Shown here: positions 31,765-40,924 of the stretch, piece after piece
Layout of the letters: every line of letters starts with the position of its first letter
How positions within the stretch are numbered: position 1 is the first letter of the stretch
Origin: Spirirestis rafaelensis WJT71-NPBG6
GTDB lineage: Bacteria; Cyanobacteriota; Cyanobacteriia; Cyanobacteriales; Nostocaceae
Direction: 5' to 3'
Assembly: GCA_019359015.1 (NCBI GenBank)
Contig: JAHHID010000058.1
Coordinates: 1 to 50,220, forward strand
Length of the DNA: 50,220 bases
The notes under the pieces: model-generated
The model's input: the letters and a program-made list of their open reading frames with translations, nothing else
Databases searched by the model: none
Told to the model about the DNA's origin: nothing
Program-made: the position numbers and the translations under genes

Positions 31765-32097
31765 TTATGGTTCATCTGACAATAATTCATCACTTGTTGC
31801 TGTCATTACTTGCTTATTGTTTGCTTGATTGATAAATGCTAAAGCTTTTACCTGTTCTAATGCTTGAGCTTTATCCACAGGCGATAATTGATTATTATTT
31901 TCGATCCGTTTTTGTAATTGAGCAACAAGTGCTGTGATTCCAGATGTATCTGCTTGTTGAGAACCTGGAGTATCATTCATAATATTTGCAACATCGCCAC
32001 TAATTTTCCCAATAACTCCTTGGTTGTTCACATCGCCAAGTGCGATAATTATTACATCAGCTTCGGGATTAATATTGATTCCGCTATCTTCAGGCAT
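31765..32097 (-). CDS. Small protein resembling partner proteins of STAND/TIR loci
   Basis: A 110-aa acidic protein. The first half is a Gly/Asn/Val-rich, beta-like stretch (VIIIALGDVNNQGVIGKISG), the second helical (ALVAQLQKRIENNN, SPVDKAQALEQVKALA). This layout recalls small proteins encoded beside NACHT, TIR or pentapeptide proteins in cyanobacteria, but no family name can be assigned with certainty. AAAAGGAGAAATT before the ATG is a strong ribosome site, so the gene is real. A WD40 gene remnant of the type belonging to STAND proteins begins 122 bp away on the other strand, hinting at a decayed locus. Confidence 0.65.
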   Translation of the reverse strand: MPEDSGININPEADVIIIALGDVNNQGVIGKISGDVANIMNDTPGSQQADTSGITALVAQLQKRIENNNQLSPVDKAQALEQVKALAFINQANNKQVMTATSDELLSDEP

Positions 32098-32218
32098 AAT
32101 TTCTCCTTTTAACTAAGTTAGGATTTACGTACAACTTTTATTGTCATGAGTCGCGCTACACTCATTCATGACATATTTTGGTTAAATTGCGTTAATTTTC
32201 AAAGGTAAATTAAAAATA

Positions 32219-32395
32219 AGTGGCAGTCATAATGAGACAATTAAGCTCTGGGATGTCAGTGCGGGTGACTGCGTAAAAACGCTCAAAGCTGACAGGCTAT
32301 ACCAAGGCATGAATATTACACGTATTACAGCCTTAACAGAGGCGATTATTGCCACACTCAAAGAGCTTGGTGCAGTATCCACGCTCCTAAGTTAA
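32219..32395 (+). pseudogene. C-terminal remnant of a WD40-repeat (STAND-type) protein
   Basis: 58 codons without a start: SGSHNETIKLWDVSAGDCV, followed by KTLKADRLYQGMNITRI and TEAIIATLKELGAVSTLLS, then TAA. The first part is the last WD40 blade (the SHNETIKLWD motif). The remainder is the characteristic tail found on cyanobacterial NB-ARC/NACHT-WD40 proteins. Coding sequence begins abruptly at about 32219; upstream is non-coding A/T-rich DNA. The main part of the gene has been deleted. Confidence 0.85.
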
Positions 32396-32572
32396 TCACT
32401 CCTGACGCATCTGCACCCTAAAAGGGTGATGGCGCATGGTGTAAGGTATGAGGAGTCAGAAAAATGGCAAAGAGAAATATAAAAAAAATAGGTTGTAACA
32501 AACTGTACTAAAATATCCGCTAACATCCGTTAACCTAATTGAAGCCATAAATGTAATTCAGGCTACATAAAA

Positions 32573-33523
32573 ATGCGCCTAGAGCAGTTGCAAGCCTTTC
32601 TAGCGATCGCAGAAACTGGCAGCTTTCAACAAGCAGCGAGAAAATGTGGTGTCACCCAATCAACTATCAGTCGCCAAATTCAAGCACTAGAAGCAGATTT
32701 GGGCTTAGAATTGTTTCACAGAACAGGACAAGCAAAACTGACTCTGGGGGGTGAACGGATGCTACCCCGTGCCCGCAAAATTTGCTTCGAGTGGCAAACT
32801 GTCACTCACGAGTTAGCAGATTTAGTCGCAGGAAAGCAGCCAGAACTTTGTATCGCTGTAATTCACTCGCTGTGCGCTTATTACTTACCACCAATTCTGC
32901 AAAAATTTTGTCATAAATATCCAGATGTGCAATTGCGCGTGACATCATTAGGAAGCGATCGCGCTTTAAAAGTCCTTAAAGATGGGCTGGTGGATCTGGC
33001 AATTGTCATGAATAATCGCTTTCTCACCACCGCTAGAGAAATGGTTGTAGAAACGCTATTTGATGAACCTATAGAATTACTCTGTTGTGCCAATCATCCC
33101 ATAGCACAACACGATCACGTTCCTTGGTCAGAAATAATTCGTTATCCCCAAGTAGTTTTTAAAGATGGTTATGGGATGCAACGCTTAGTGCAGGATAGAT
33201 TTGAGCGCTTAGAAGCCACACTTCAAGCAGTTTTAGAGGTAAATACTTTAGATGCCTTCCGGGGAGTGGTACGTCAAGGAGAACTAGTAGCTTTGCTACC
33301 TCACTCTGCATTAGTTGAAGCACGTCTTGATCCCACCCTTGCAGTTCGCTCCTTAGCCTGCAATGCTAACACTACTTTGCCTGACAATTCTAGTTTAACT
33401 CGTCGGGTTGTCATGGTAACAACTGGCGATCGCCTGCAAATTCCACCTATTCAGTACTTTTGGCAATTGGTGCAGGAACATATACCACAACAGTTTGATT
33501 CATTAAAGCGATCGGCTTGTTAA
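32573..33523 (+). CDS. LysR family transcriptional regulator
   Basis: A 316-aa regulator with an N-terminal winged helix (LEQLQAFLAIAETGSFQQAA, CGVTQSTISRQIQALEADLG, ELFHRTG) and a substrate-binding effector domain from about residue 90 (PELCIAVIHSLCAYYLPPIL, DGLVDLAIV, VRQGELVALLPHSAL). The effector is unknown. It is followed 96 bp later on the same strand by the TrpD-like gene, which it may control together with itself; LysR proteins more often face a divergent target, and here the upstream divergent gene is the 110-aa protein. Confidence 0.9.
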   Translation: MRLEQLQAFLAIAETGSFQQAARKCGVTQSTISRQIQALEADLGLELFHRTGQAKLTLGGERMLPRARKICFEWQTVTHELADLVAGKQPELCIAVIHSLCAYYLPPILQKFCHKYPDVQLRVTSLGSDRALKVLKDGLVDLAIVMNNRFLTTAREMVVETLFDEPIELLCCANHPIAQHDHVPWSEIIRYPQVVFKDGYGMQRLVQDRFERLEATLQAVLEVNTLDAFRGVVRQGELVALLPHSALVEARLDPTLAVRSLACNANTTLPDNSSLTRRVVMVTTGDRLQIPPIQYFWQLVQEHIPQQFDSLKRSAC

Positions 33524-33619
33524 TAGATAGTTATTAATCCATAGCCCAAAGTCTATAGTCCAAAAATCTTAACTGTTAACTCTTGACTTTTAACCATTGA
33601 CTCTTGACTCTTAATTTTT

Positions 33620-34732
33620 ATGAGCAATATATTCAGAGAATTACTAAAGAAAGTAGGCAGCGGAAACCACACAGGCGAAAATTTAACTCGTGCTGAAGCA
33701 GCTTCAGCAACAAAGATGATGTTGCTGGGTGAAGCGACACCAGCGCAAATCGGCGCTTTTTTAATTGCCCACCGCATCAAACGTCCCACGGGGGAAGAGT
33801 TAGCGGGAATGTTAGATGCTTACGAAGAACTAGGACCACTACTGCAAAATATTAATTCTGCGCGTCCAGTGATAGTTTTAGGCATACCTTATGATGGCAG
33901 AACCCGCACCGCACCCATCAGCCCGGTGACGGCTTTACTGTTAGCTTCTGCGGGGCAATCAGTGGTGATGCATGGTAGCGATCGCCTGCCGACAAAATAC
34001 GGTCTACCCTTGGTAGAAATTTGGCAGAAGTTAGGAGTTGATTGGGCTACACTTCCATTAGAAAAAACTCAGCAAGTCTTTGAAAGAACAGGCATCGGCT
34101 TTGTTTATACACCTCGACATTTTCCCTTAACTAATAGTATTTGGGAATACCGCGACCAATTAGGCAAACGTCCACCCTTTGCCACAATGGAGTTAATTTG
34201 GTGTCCTTATGCTGGTGATGCTCACATTATTGCTGGGTTTGTCCATCCTCCTACAGAAGCTATGTTTCAACAAGCTTTGACACTACGAGGAGTAAGCAAA
34301 TTTACATTAATAAAGGGATTAGAAGGTAGTTGCGATTTACCGCGCGATCGCACTGCAATCATCGGCTTATCTGCACCGTCAGCACCGCAACAAGAAGGAT
34401 TAACAGCGATAGAAAGATTGCTTCTTGCCCCGCGTGACTACGGCTTTACTACCAAGAATGTACCCCTTGAAACCACTGAAGAATTGGTAGCAGATATGCA
34501 AAACGTATTCAGTGGAAAACCTTCCGAACTGATGCAAACAGCCTTATGGAATGGCGGGTTTTATTTATGGCGCAGTGGTATTTGTTCAGATATGCAAGCG
34601 GGTATAATTAAGGCAGAAGAATTATTTACCAATGGTGCAGTAGCGGCAAAACTTCAAGAACTTACTCAGATAGTAAATTCTGTTTCCTCATCGGTATATC
34701 ATATGATGTCCTTAGAATCACACAGATTGTAG
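33620..34732 (+). CDS. Anthranilate phosphoribosyltransferase-like protein (TrpD paralogue)
   Basis: A 370-aa member of the glycosyl transferase family 3 fold. The helical N-terminal domain is typical (LTRAEAASATKMMLLGEATPAQIGAFLIA, EELAGMLDAYEEL). The PRPP loop of true TrpD (GTGGD) is replaced by GIPYDGRTRTAP, while the following ALLLASAGQSVVMHGSDR matches the usual strand and HGNR-like loop. It is therefore probably a TrpD2/YbiB-like paralogue, possibly nucleic-acid-binding or acting on another substrate, and not the tryptophan enzyme. The stop codon lies in the first bases of a palindromic repeat. Confidence 0.8.
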   Translation: MSNIFRELLKKVGSGNHTGENLTRAEAASATKMMLLGEATPAQIGAFLIAHRIKRPTGEELAGMLDAYEELGPLLQNINSARPVIVLGIPYDGRTRTAPISPVTALLLASAGQSVVMHGSDRLPTKYGLPLVEIWQKLGVDWATLPLEKTQQVFERTGIGFVYTPRHFPLTNSIWEYRDQLGKRPPFATMELIWCPYAGDAHIIAGFVHPPTEAMFQQALTLRGVSKFTLIKGLEGSCDLPRDRTAIIGLSAPSAPQQEGLTAIERLLLAPRDYGFTTKNVPLETTEELVADMQNVFSGKPSELMQTALWNGGFYLWRSGICSDMQAGIIKAEELFTNGAVAAKLQELTQIVNSVSSSVYHMMSLESHRL

Positions 34733-34757
34733 AGACATTCCGGCGGAACGTCTCTAC
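34729..34757. repeat. Palindromic repeat at the TrpD-like stop codon
   Basis: GTAGAGACATTCCG pairs with CGGAACGTCTCTAC around a central G with one mismatch; outer arms GTAGAGAC/GTCTCTAC equal those of the 28-bp palindromes at 19492 and 20433. The gene's TAG stop is the first TAG of the repeat, so the hairpin covers the mRNA end and may serve as its terminus. Confidence 0.85.
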
Positions 34758-34884
34758 GACGGTTGCGGTGTTTTTATTACTGTTAATTTAACAAACATCA
34801 TATCAGGTAGTTTAAGCGGTAAAATTAATATTGTCATAAGTGTCAAACTCTCTGTAAATTTGTTACTTGAGAGGAATATCGCAC

Positions 34885-35637
34885 ATGAGCAAAATAGAAA
34901 TCCGGCGATTAAACTTTGATTTTTCCGCAAATAGTGAGAGATATTGGTTTAACCAAAGTGTTTTCAAAACTCACTTGTTTAATAGCATTACAATTTTCAT
35001 TCCGGAAATTGAAAAATATCTGATTCTCAACGTCAAAAAAAGAATCAATTTTATTGACAATCCGCAACTCAAACAACAAGCTCAAGCTTTTATATGTCAA
35101 GAAGGGCAACACTTGTACCAGCATACAAAATTCTGGAATATTTTACACGCTTCAGGCTATAAATTCGATACTTATCTTCGCTGTGAACAGACTATTCTTT
35201 TTGATATTCTGGAACGGCAAATAAGTCTTAATTTAAATTTAGCCATTGCTGCCGGAATTGAACATTTAACAACTTTGATGGCTGAGTTTGCTTTAGAAAC
35301 TGACTTATTTGCTGAAGCCGAACCAGAGTTAAAGCAACTTTTTGAATGGCACGCATTAGAAGAAATTGAACACAAAACAGTTTTATATGATGTGCTGCAA
35401 AATGCAACTAATAATTACTTCTTGCGCCAAGTGGGTATGTTTCTAGCCCACATTTTGATTTTATCGTTATTAAATTTGGGTTTAGCGATACTGTTATATC
35501 AAGACAGAAAACTCTTCGATAGAAAAGTTTGGCAAGAATTAATTGAGTTTTGGATTACTAAAGATAAATTTTTGTACAAAGCACTATTTAACGCCAGAAA
35601 TTATCTGAGAAAGGACTTTCATCCTTCACAATCATAA
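34885..35637 (+). CDS. Metal-dependent hydrolase of the PF10118 type
   Basis: A 250-aa mostly helical protein. QAFICQEGQHLYQHTKFWNIL and, later, AIAAGIEHLTTLMAEFAL plus WHALEEIEHKTVLYDVL place Glu and His residues as in ferritin-like di-metal proteins; these are family signatures of the predicted metal-dependent hydrolases. One membrane-like segment (LAHILILSLLNLGLAILLY) is near residue 190. The substrate is unknown. AGAGGAAT before the ATG at 34885 favours this start over TTG 34867. Confidence 0.8.
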   Translation: MSKIEIRRLNFDFSANSERYWFNQSVFKTHLFNSITIFIPEIEKYLILNVKKRINFIDNPQLKQQAQAFICQEGQHLYQHTKFWNILHASGYKFDTYLRCEQTILFDILERQISLNLNLAIAAGIEHLTTLMAEFALETDLFAEAEPELKQLFEWHALEEIEHKTVLYDVLQNATNNYFLRQVGMFLAHILILSLLNLGLAILLYQDRKLFDRKVWQELIEFWITKDKFLYKALFNARNYLRKDFHPSQS

Positions 35638-35702
35638 TAATCTGCTCTTGATTGACAAAGTAAAAGTCTGAAGGCGCAAAAAGGTGCTTTGGAAGAGGTA
35701 TA

Positions 35703-38381
35703 TTACTTTCCGGGACAACTAGCAGAAGTAGATTCTAATCCTTGGGGAGTGTCACTGGGCGATTGTGCAATTAGCGTTACTTCACCCTTGCCGTTGAACA
35801 CCCAACCAGTAGCAGGTACTATGACAATGCGATCGCTCTTTTTTCCTTGAGTCCGCACTTTTGGAGTAGTATTTGACACTTTGCGATTTTCTGTGCTGCC
35901 AATGCTTGTCAGCCGAGTATCTGACCATACTACATCACCGCTAAGGAAATCGTCTGGACTGGGGGGTAAACCACCACGTCCGGTAACAATAAATTGACTA
36001 CCACCATTCGCAGTCAAAGCCCCACAGCTAGAGGCAACTAACCTGGTAGGTTCTAGCAGACCTGCGGGTAAGGTAATTAAACCACGACTAGGGTCTACAT
36101 CTAATGTGTTGATCCTCACAGTACCAGGAAAGCCAAATTCCGAGCTAGCATCAATGTCATTGGTGGTATTTTCGGGAGTTGCTTTTCGCTCTTCAATGCC
36201 GAAAATGCCCTGAGATGTAATATCTATTTTGCCACCTTGACCTTGAAAAGCATTAGCAATGATGTCATTGTTTTGCCCAGGAACCGCAACAATAAAACCG
36301 TTTGCAGCATCAATATCAATGTTACCGCCGGTGGCGTTGTTAAAAGCTTGAGCGGAAATTAGGCTTTGATTTTGCAACAATAATAAGTCTAAATTCTGTA
36401 GCTTGATATTTGCCCCTTCTCCTGCGTTGGTTTCCGCAGTCAGACTTCCTCGGTTCAAGCGAACGTCATTAGCTGTTATGGTCAAGTTGCCAGCAGAACC
36501 TGAACCTAGACTGCTGACAGTTACTTCTGCCCCATCTTCGACATTTAACCTAGGGGTTGTAATGTTTAAATTGCCAGCTTTGCCTGCACCTTGAGCTTGA
36601 CTGAACAGCGTACTTTTGACTGGTGTGGAATCAATGGTTCCTGTACCTATGACCTGTACTGACTCGGTAGCGTTTACATTCAAAGTTCCGCCGGCACCTT
36701 CAGCAAAAGAACCCGATCTGACTTCTCCCCCATCCCGAATTATCAATCGCCTGACGTTTAAGGTTTGAGTTGCTCCTTGACCTGAACCGAAATTATCCGC
36801 TGATATTCTGGCTCCATTTTCAACAGTCAGTACTCCGGTGGTTAGTTTCAAACTGCCGACATTACCCGTAGCTTGTGGCTCGTCGGCAGAGACAAAAATT
36901 CCACTACGATTAATATCAAGAGGTGAGGCTGTGGCAAATAGTGAAGTTCCACTCAGTTGAATCGAATCTGAGGCATTAATAGTCAAATTTCCACCATTTC
37001 CATTTTGCCGTGCTGCTGTAGAAATCTGCGCTCCACCTTGGACATCGAATTTTTTAGTTTCAATAATCAAATTTCCACCATTACCTGTGGCTCCTTGTGC
37101 GACTTGAGCAAAGATCCCGCTAGCACGCTGACCATCTGATGTTCTTCCTATTAGTTCTATACTATCCGAGGCTCTTACTAGCACATTACCGGCTGAACCT
37201 GCCGCAAAAGTAGAAGCATCGATAATGGCTCCATCTCGTATTAGCAGTTTCCCAGTTTCAATAGTTAAATTGCCACCGTTGCCTGTAGCTGGTTCAAAAA
37301 CTTGAGAAGCCAAACTACTAGGAAACAAACCGTCTGATGTTGTTCCCCCCACTTCTACGGAATCTGAGGCTCTTACTAACACATTTCCTGCTTGACCTTC
37401 ACCCAGAGCTAAGGTTGCTATCGCTCCACCTTTTTCAACGCTTAATTTGCTGGCGTTTACTACTATATTTCCTCCTATTGCTGCCCCTAAAGCGTTGGAA
37501 ACAACTAGGGAACCTTCAGTGATATTGACGTTTCTACCTTGCAGTTGGATATCGCCACCCCCCTCCCCACTTCCATAAACAATTGCACCTTGGGAGATTT
37601 GAATATCGTCAAAGTTCTGAACACCTGCATAGTTGAGAGCATAGCCTTTTTCAATCTCTGTCAGATTGACTAGACCTGTTCCAGCAACGCTACCTAGCTC
37701 AATCCTGCCTCCTGTAGTCGTTAAATTGCCACCCTCTAAGGTCAAATTACCTCCTACCAGCGCTAGGGTTTTACCGATGGGAACTTTTAGCCCGATGGGG
37801 TTGGGAGGGTCTGCATCTGTAAGTTCTCCATTTGGACTTGCCTGGGATTGATTAACAATCCTGCCAGGACTTGAGCCAAATTGCAAACCGATAGGAACAC
37901 TCACCGTTAATAACGGAGAAGTTTGAGGAGCCGTTGCACTAAATTCGGCACCATCAGCAAACTTCAAGCTATTCGCTGTACTTGCTACAAACGAACCCCC
38001 TATCTGCAAAGCTGCATTCGGTCCAAAAACTATGCCATTAGGGTTGATAAAAAACAGATTCGCAATTCCATTAGCTCCAATAATGCCATTTATATTAGAG
38101 GGCGATCCACCTGTCACACGGGTGATGATGTTCCTAACTGCCATGTCGTTGTTGAAAAAAGCAGTACCCCCAGAAAAAGAAAACTCCTGAAAGCTATGGA
38201 ACAGATTATTCCCTGCGGGAGTGCCTCCGTCAATCAGTCTAATGTTGCCTTGGGGAGTAACGGTTGAATTTACAGGAAGTGTCGTATCTGGAATTATTTC
38301 TGCCGCTGCTGGATAGGAAGCTAACAAACAAAATAAGATACTCCCACTAAAGCTCCAAAATCCAAATTTAAAAGGGTTCAT
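35703..38381 (-). CDS. Filamentous haemagglutinin-like exoprotein (TpsA type)
   Basis: An 892-aa secreted protein with a signal peptide (SFSGSILFCLLASYPAAA) and a two-partner-secretion (haemagglutinin activity) domain at about residues 30-160: NLFHSFQEFSFSGG, then ANLFFINPNGIVFGPNAAL. The rest is repeated beta-helix turns of GNGGNL, IETGKL and ASDSIEL type. It should be exported through an outer-membrane TpsB pore and act in adhesion or as a surface layer. No TpsB gene lies in the window. The C-terminal 120 residues are not repetitive (SCGALTANGGSQFIVTGRGG), typical of cyanobacterial members. It is monocistronic. Confidence 0.9.
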   Translation of the reverse strand: MNPFKFGFWSFSGSILFCLLASYPAAAEIIPDTTLPVNSTVTPQGNIRLIDGGTPAGNNLFHSFQEFSFSGGTAFFNNDMAVRNIITRVTGGSPSNINGIIGANGIANLFFINPNGIVFGPNAALQIGGSFVASTANSLKFADGAEFSATAPQTSPLLTVSVPIGLQFGSSPGRIVNQSQASPNGELTDADPPNPIGLKVPIGKTLALVGGNLTLEGGNLTTTGGRIELGSVAGTGLVNLTEIEKGYALNYAGVQNFDDIQISQGAIVYGSGEGGGDIQLQGRNVNITEGSLVVSNALGAAIGGNIVVNASKLSVEKGGAIATLALGEGQAGNVLVRASDSVEVGGTTSDGLFPSSLASQVFEPATGNGGNLTIETGKLLIRDGAIIDASTFAAGSAGNVLVRASDSIELIGRTSDGQRASGIFAQVAQGATGNGGNLIIETKKFDVQGGAQISTAARQNGNGGNLTINASDSIQLSGTSLFATASPLDINRSGIFVSADEPQATGNVGSLKLTTGVLTVENGARISADNFGSGQGATQTLNVRRLIIRDGGEVRSGSFAEGAGGTLNVNATESVQVIGTGTIDSTPVKSTLFSQAQGAGKAGNLNITTPRLNVEDGAEVTVSSLGSGSAGNLTITANDVRLNRGSLTAETNAGEGANIKLQNLDLLLLQNQSLISAQAFNNATGGNIDIDAANGFIVAVPGQNNDIIANAFQGQGGKIDITSQGIFGIEERKATPENTTNDIDASSEFGFPGTVRINTLDVDPSRGLITLPAGLLEPTRLVASSCGALTANGGSQFIVTGRGGLPPSPDDFLSGDVVWSDTRLTSIGSTENRKVSNTTPKVRTQGKKSDRIVIVPATGWVFNGKGEVTLIAQSPSDTPQGLESTSASCPGK

Positions 38382-38513
38382 AGGCTGAGTTCTATTTAGT
38401 TACCATATTTAGGCGCTCCCTCCTTTTTGTCTAAATAACTCTATTAATTAAGTACATTTTTATGACAAATATATTGAGGGTTTTGTGTGTTAAGAATTAT
38501 CCAAAACTGTCTA

Positions 38514-38651
38514 ATACCAATTCGATATCAAGATGCATATAATTAGCCTGCGTAGGCAGGCTTTGTTCGTATAGCCCCAGGCTTCTAGCCTGTTCGCGGA
38601 GCGTGCGCTTGGCGCAGGGGGATTAAGCGCAACATCACAAAGAATTGGTAT
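38514..38651. mobile_element. MITE-like element with ATACCAATTC / GAATTGGTAT ends
   Basis: A 138-bp non-coding element with perfect 10-bp terminal inverted repeats. Its inner part includes TTCGCGGAGCGTGCGCTTGG and a small hairpin AGCCTGCGTAGGCAGGCT. A right-end arm of the same family (GCGCAACATCACAAAGAATT), inverted and with two mismatches over 29 bp, is at 50037-50066. Its size, ends and lack of a gene are those of a MITE; no transposase partner can be named. Confidence 0.8.
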
Positions 38652-38695
38652 AAGCCCGAAATCAAATTCAAGGGTAGCTACGTAAATCTTATATA

Positions 38696-38911
38696 TTAAA
38701 CAGTCTTTTTCAGATGTTTTTTACGCTTCAGCAGTGATGCCACACCCAAAGCTCCTACACCCAGAAAACTAGCTGTAGCACTAGGTTCAGGGACTCGCTG
38801 GGAAGAAACTTGTCCCAGGCTAAATGTGCCCCCAGCATTGTTAGCACCGTCAGAAGAAACAACTTGAGGAAATATTCCTTCTAGTTGATTAAATCGAGTT
38901 AAACCTGACAA
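38696..38911 (-). pseudogene. C-terminal remnant of a PEP-CTERM protein
   Basis: The last 30 residues are a full PEP-CTERM sorting signal: VPEPSATASF, a hydrophobic helix (LGVGALGVASLL) and a basic end (KRKKHLKK). Ahead of it are about 45 residues of an ordinary exported-protein body (FSLGQVSS). No ATG occurs in the open frame, which begins at a stop near 39025 and includes a repeat-like stretch (ACGCGTAGATGCG); the TTG at 38911 is a weak start. The signal peptide is missing. It is best read as the 3' end of a gene lost by rearrangement, perhaps by the repeat at its 5' side. Confidence 0.6.
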
Positions 38912-39586
38912 ATTATTAATCAGATTAGAGTCGTTTTTGCAATGTTTTGTGTAAACGATTTTTACGCAAACGCATCTACGCGTTCGCAGATTACACTGTT
39001 GAAAGCAATCTAGTATTAGTCATTAACTCTTTTTAACCCCTTTTGTTTACTTAAAAGGGGTATCTCTACGACTAAATGAGATACACAATCTTTGTCTGAG
39101 AGAGCTTAATTTTGTTTGTGCAAATGCCTGCTGGAATTGTATTGCTAGACAAACAAAGTAATCATTCTTGGCTGCAATCCTGTATTTGTACCGAATATTA
39201 ACATGTAAACTGAGATAGTAATAACCTTTACTTTTGTCTTTATGAAAAATTAATATTGTTAACAGGTTATCTACATAAATGCTTAATTTTATGCTTAATA
39301 TAAATTTATGATTTCTTTATAGTAAAGATAGCCATAAGTGGAAATCATACTTAAAAAATAATGTCAATTTAATTTAATAATTATTAACTCTATGCAAGGG
39401 AAAGCTGAGAAAGAGCAAGATTCTTCTTTCTGTGTTTCAATAATTGCTTTACCTATTCCACCTAACAGTTAGTGAAAACCTTTGTGGTACTTGAAGCGGA
39501 TAAAGCTTAAAAACTCGGTTGACGCTATAAACTCTGCGCGAACCATTACCAGCGTAATTATGACTAAATGATAATAGAGTATTATT
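38912..39586. other. Intergenic region without a recognised gene
   Basis: 675 bp, A/T-rich, between the PEP-CTERM remnant and the MBL-fold gene end. The stretch at 38963-38989 is a short dispersed motif (CGCATCTACGCGTTCGCAG). Nothing else was recognised. Confidence 0.5.
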
Positions 39587-40495
39587 TTAAGCCTGAGAAA
39601 CTCGCACAACAGGTAAAATTAACCCTTCACGAGCTAGTAATGCTTGAGGAAAAGCATTTTTAATTTCCGTTTGCACAAAGTCGAGAAAATCATCGTGATC
39701 GTCTGGGTGGTGGTGAGAGATAACTAATCGTTTCACACCAGCATGATGAGCCAAATTCACAGCAGTTTTCCAAAGCAAATCAGGTGATTCATGATTGTGA
39801 GCGGTTGGGGGAGTGTATGTAGCATTAGCAATCAGCAAATCTACACCTTCAATTAGCTGTCTAATACACCCAACCTCCATTTCGTCAGCACCTTGATACA
39901 AATCTGTCATGTAGGCAACGCTGTAATTCTTCCAGGAAACTCGGTATCCTGCCGATCGCTGATTTTTATTTATCAATGCAGTTTGAATCGTCACATCGTC
40001 TAAAGTTACCTTACTACCCGAAGTCAGATTGTTAAACTGCAATTCTGCCTGCATCACTTGCAAAGGATAAGGAAAGTGCGGTTGCAGCATCTGATCGCAC
40101 AGAGACTGCTTAATAGAAGCTCCATTTGAGGCAGCTGTACCGTAAATATGAAAGCAATTTTCCCGAACAAATGCAGGGGCAAAAAAAGGAAACCCTTGGA
40201 TGCGATTTGATTGAGAGTTGGTAAAAAATAAATGGGCTATTAGTGGACTTTCAAGTTCTAGCCAACTTCTTCCCAAAATGCGTAAACCTGTACCACCATC
40301 AAAAATCAAGCGTTTTCCGGCTACGCGCATTTCTACACAAGCAGTATTACCACCGTAGCGGTTGGTATTGCTGCTAGGAGTAGCTATTAAACCCCGCACA
40401 CCCCAGAATTGCACGATAAATTCCCCAATTCCTTCGTTGGGTAAAGTAGTTTGTTCAGTTACGTGGTCGGAACCTGACAGCTCAGTATTTGACAT
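39587..40495 (-). CDS. Metallo-beta-lactamase-fold protein lacking the HxHxDH motif
   Basis: A 302-aa protein close to a cyanobacterial MBL-fold hydrolase group: QFWGVRGLIATPSSNTNRYG, GNTACVEMRVAGKRLIFDGG, IQGFPFFAPAFV and RLVISHHHPDDHDDFLD are intact. Where the metal-binding HxHxDH should be (normally a THTHWDH-type sequence before IQGFPFF), the protein reads TNSQSNR at residues 92-98. Three of the usual zinc ligands are therefore gone, and hydrolysis by the normal mechanism is unlikely. Conservation of everything else suggests selection for binding or structure. It starts 11 bp after panD ends, so the two are an operon. Confidence 0.85.
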   Translation of the reverse strand: MSNTELSGSDHVTEQTTLPNEGIGEFIVQFWGVRGLIATPSSNTNRYGGNTACVEMRVAGKRLIFDGGTGLRILGRSWLELESPLIAHLFFTNSQSNRIQGFPFFAPAFVRENCFHIYGTAASNGASIKQSLCDQMLQPHFPYPLQVMQAELQFNNLTSGSKVTLDDVTIQTALINKNQRSAGYRVSWKNYSVAYMTDLYQGADEMEVGCIRQLIEGVDLLIANATYTPPTAHNHESPDLLWKTAVNLAHHAGVKRLVISHHHPDDHDDFLDFVQTEIKNAFPQALLAREGLILPVVRVSQA

Positions 40496-40506
40496 TTTGC
40501 TTAGAA

Positions 40507-40890
40507 TTAGACTTGACCGAGCAGGTCATCGTAGTGCCGCACTTGGGAAAGTCGGTTTTTTTCATCCACAATGACAACCGTAGGAGAGTAATTTTTTAAC
40601 TCTTCTATGGTGAACTGCCCGTAAGTCATTATAATCAAGCGATCGCCGGTAATGCCTAGACGTGCCGCAGCTCCATTTAATTCAATCGTTCCTGAGTTAG
40701 CTGCTGCGGGGATCGCATAAGTAATGAAACGCTCGCCATTGGCAACATTCACTACTTGCACCTGCTCGTAGGGTAAAATGCCAGATTTATCTAACAAAAT
40801 TTGGTCGATGCTAATACTACCGACGTAATTGATATTTGCCCCCGTGAGGGTGCAGTTGTGAATTTTTGCCAAAAGGAGCGTGCGCTGCAT
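40507..40890 (-). CDS. panD: Aspartate 1-decarboxylase
   Basis: A 127-aa pyruvoyl enzyme making beta-alanine for pantothenate. The self-cleavage site Gly24-Ser25 ([10 protein letters not shown]) is intact, as are [10 protein letters not shown] and [21 protein letters not shown]. After cleavage Ser25 becomes the pyruvoyl group. The length matches the family. It is upstream of the MBL-fold gene in the same direction (11 bp gap). Confidence 0.95.
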   Translation of the reverse strand: MQRTLLLAKIHNCTLTGANINYVGSISIDQILLDKSGILPYEQVQVVNVANGERFITYAIPAAANSGTIELNGAAARLGITGDRLIIMTYGQFTIEELKNYSPTVVIVDEKNRLSQVRHYDDLLGQV

Positions 40891-40924
40891 TACTTTTAGG
40901 GGTTCTGTGGCAATTGAGCTATCA

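Noticed and set aside
33620-34732. Genuine tryptophan-pathway TrpD
   Set aside because: The GTGGD PRPP loop is missing and no other trp gene is near.
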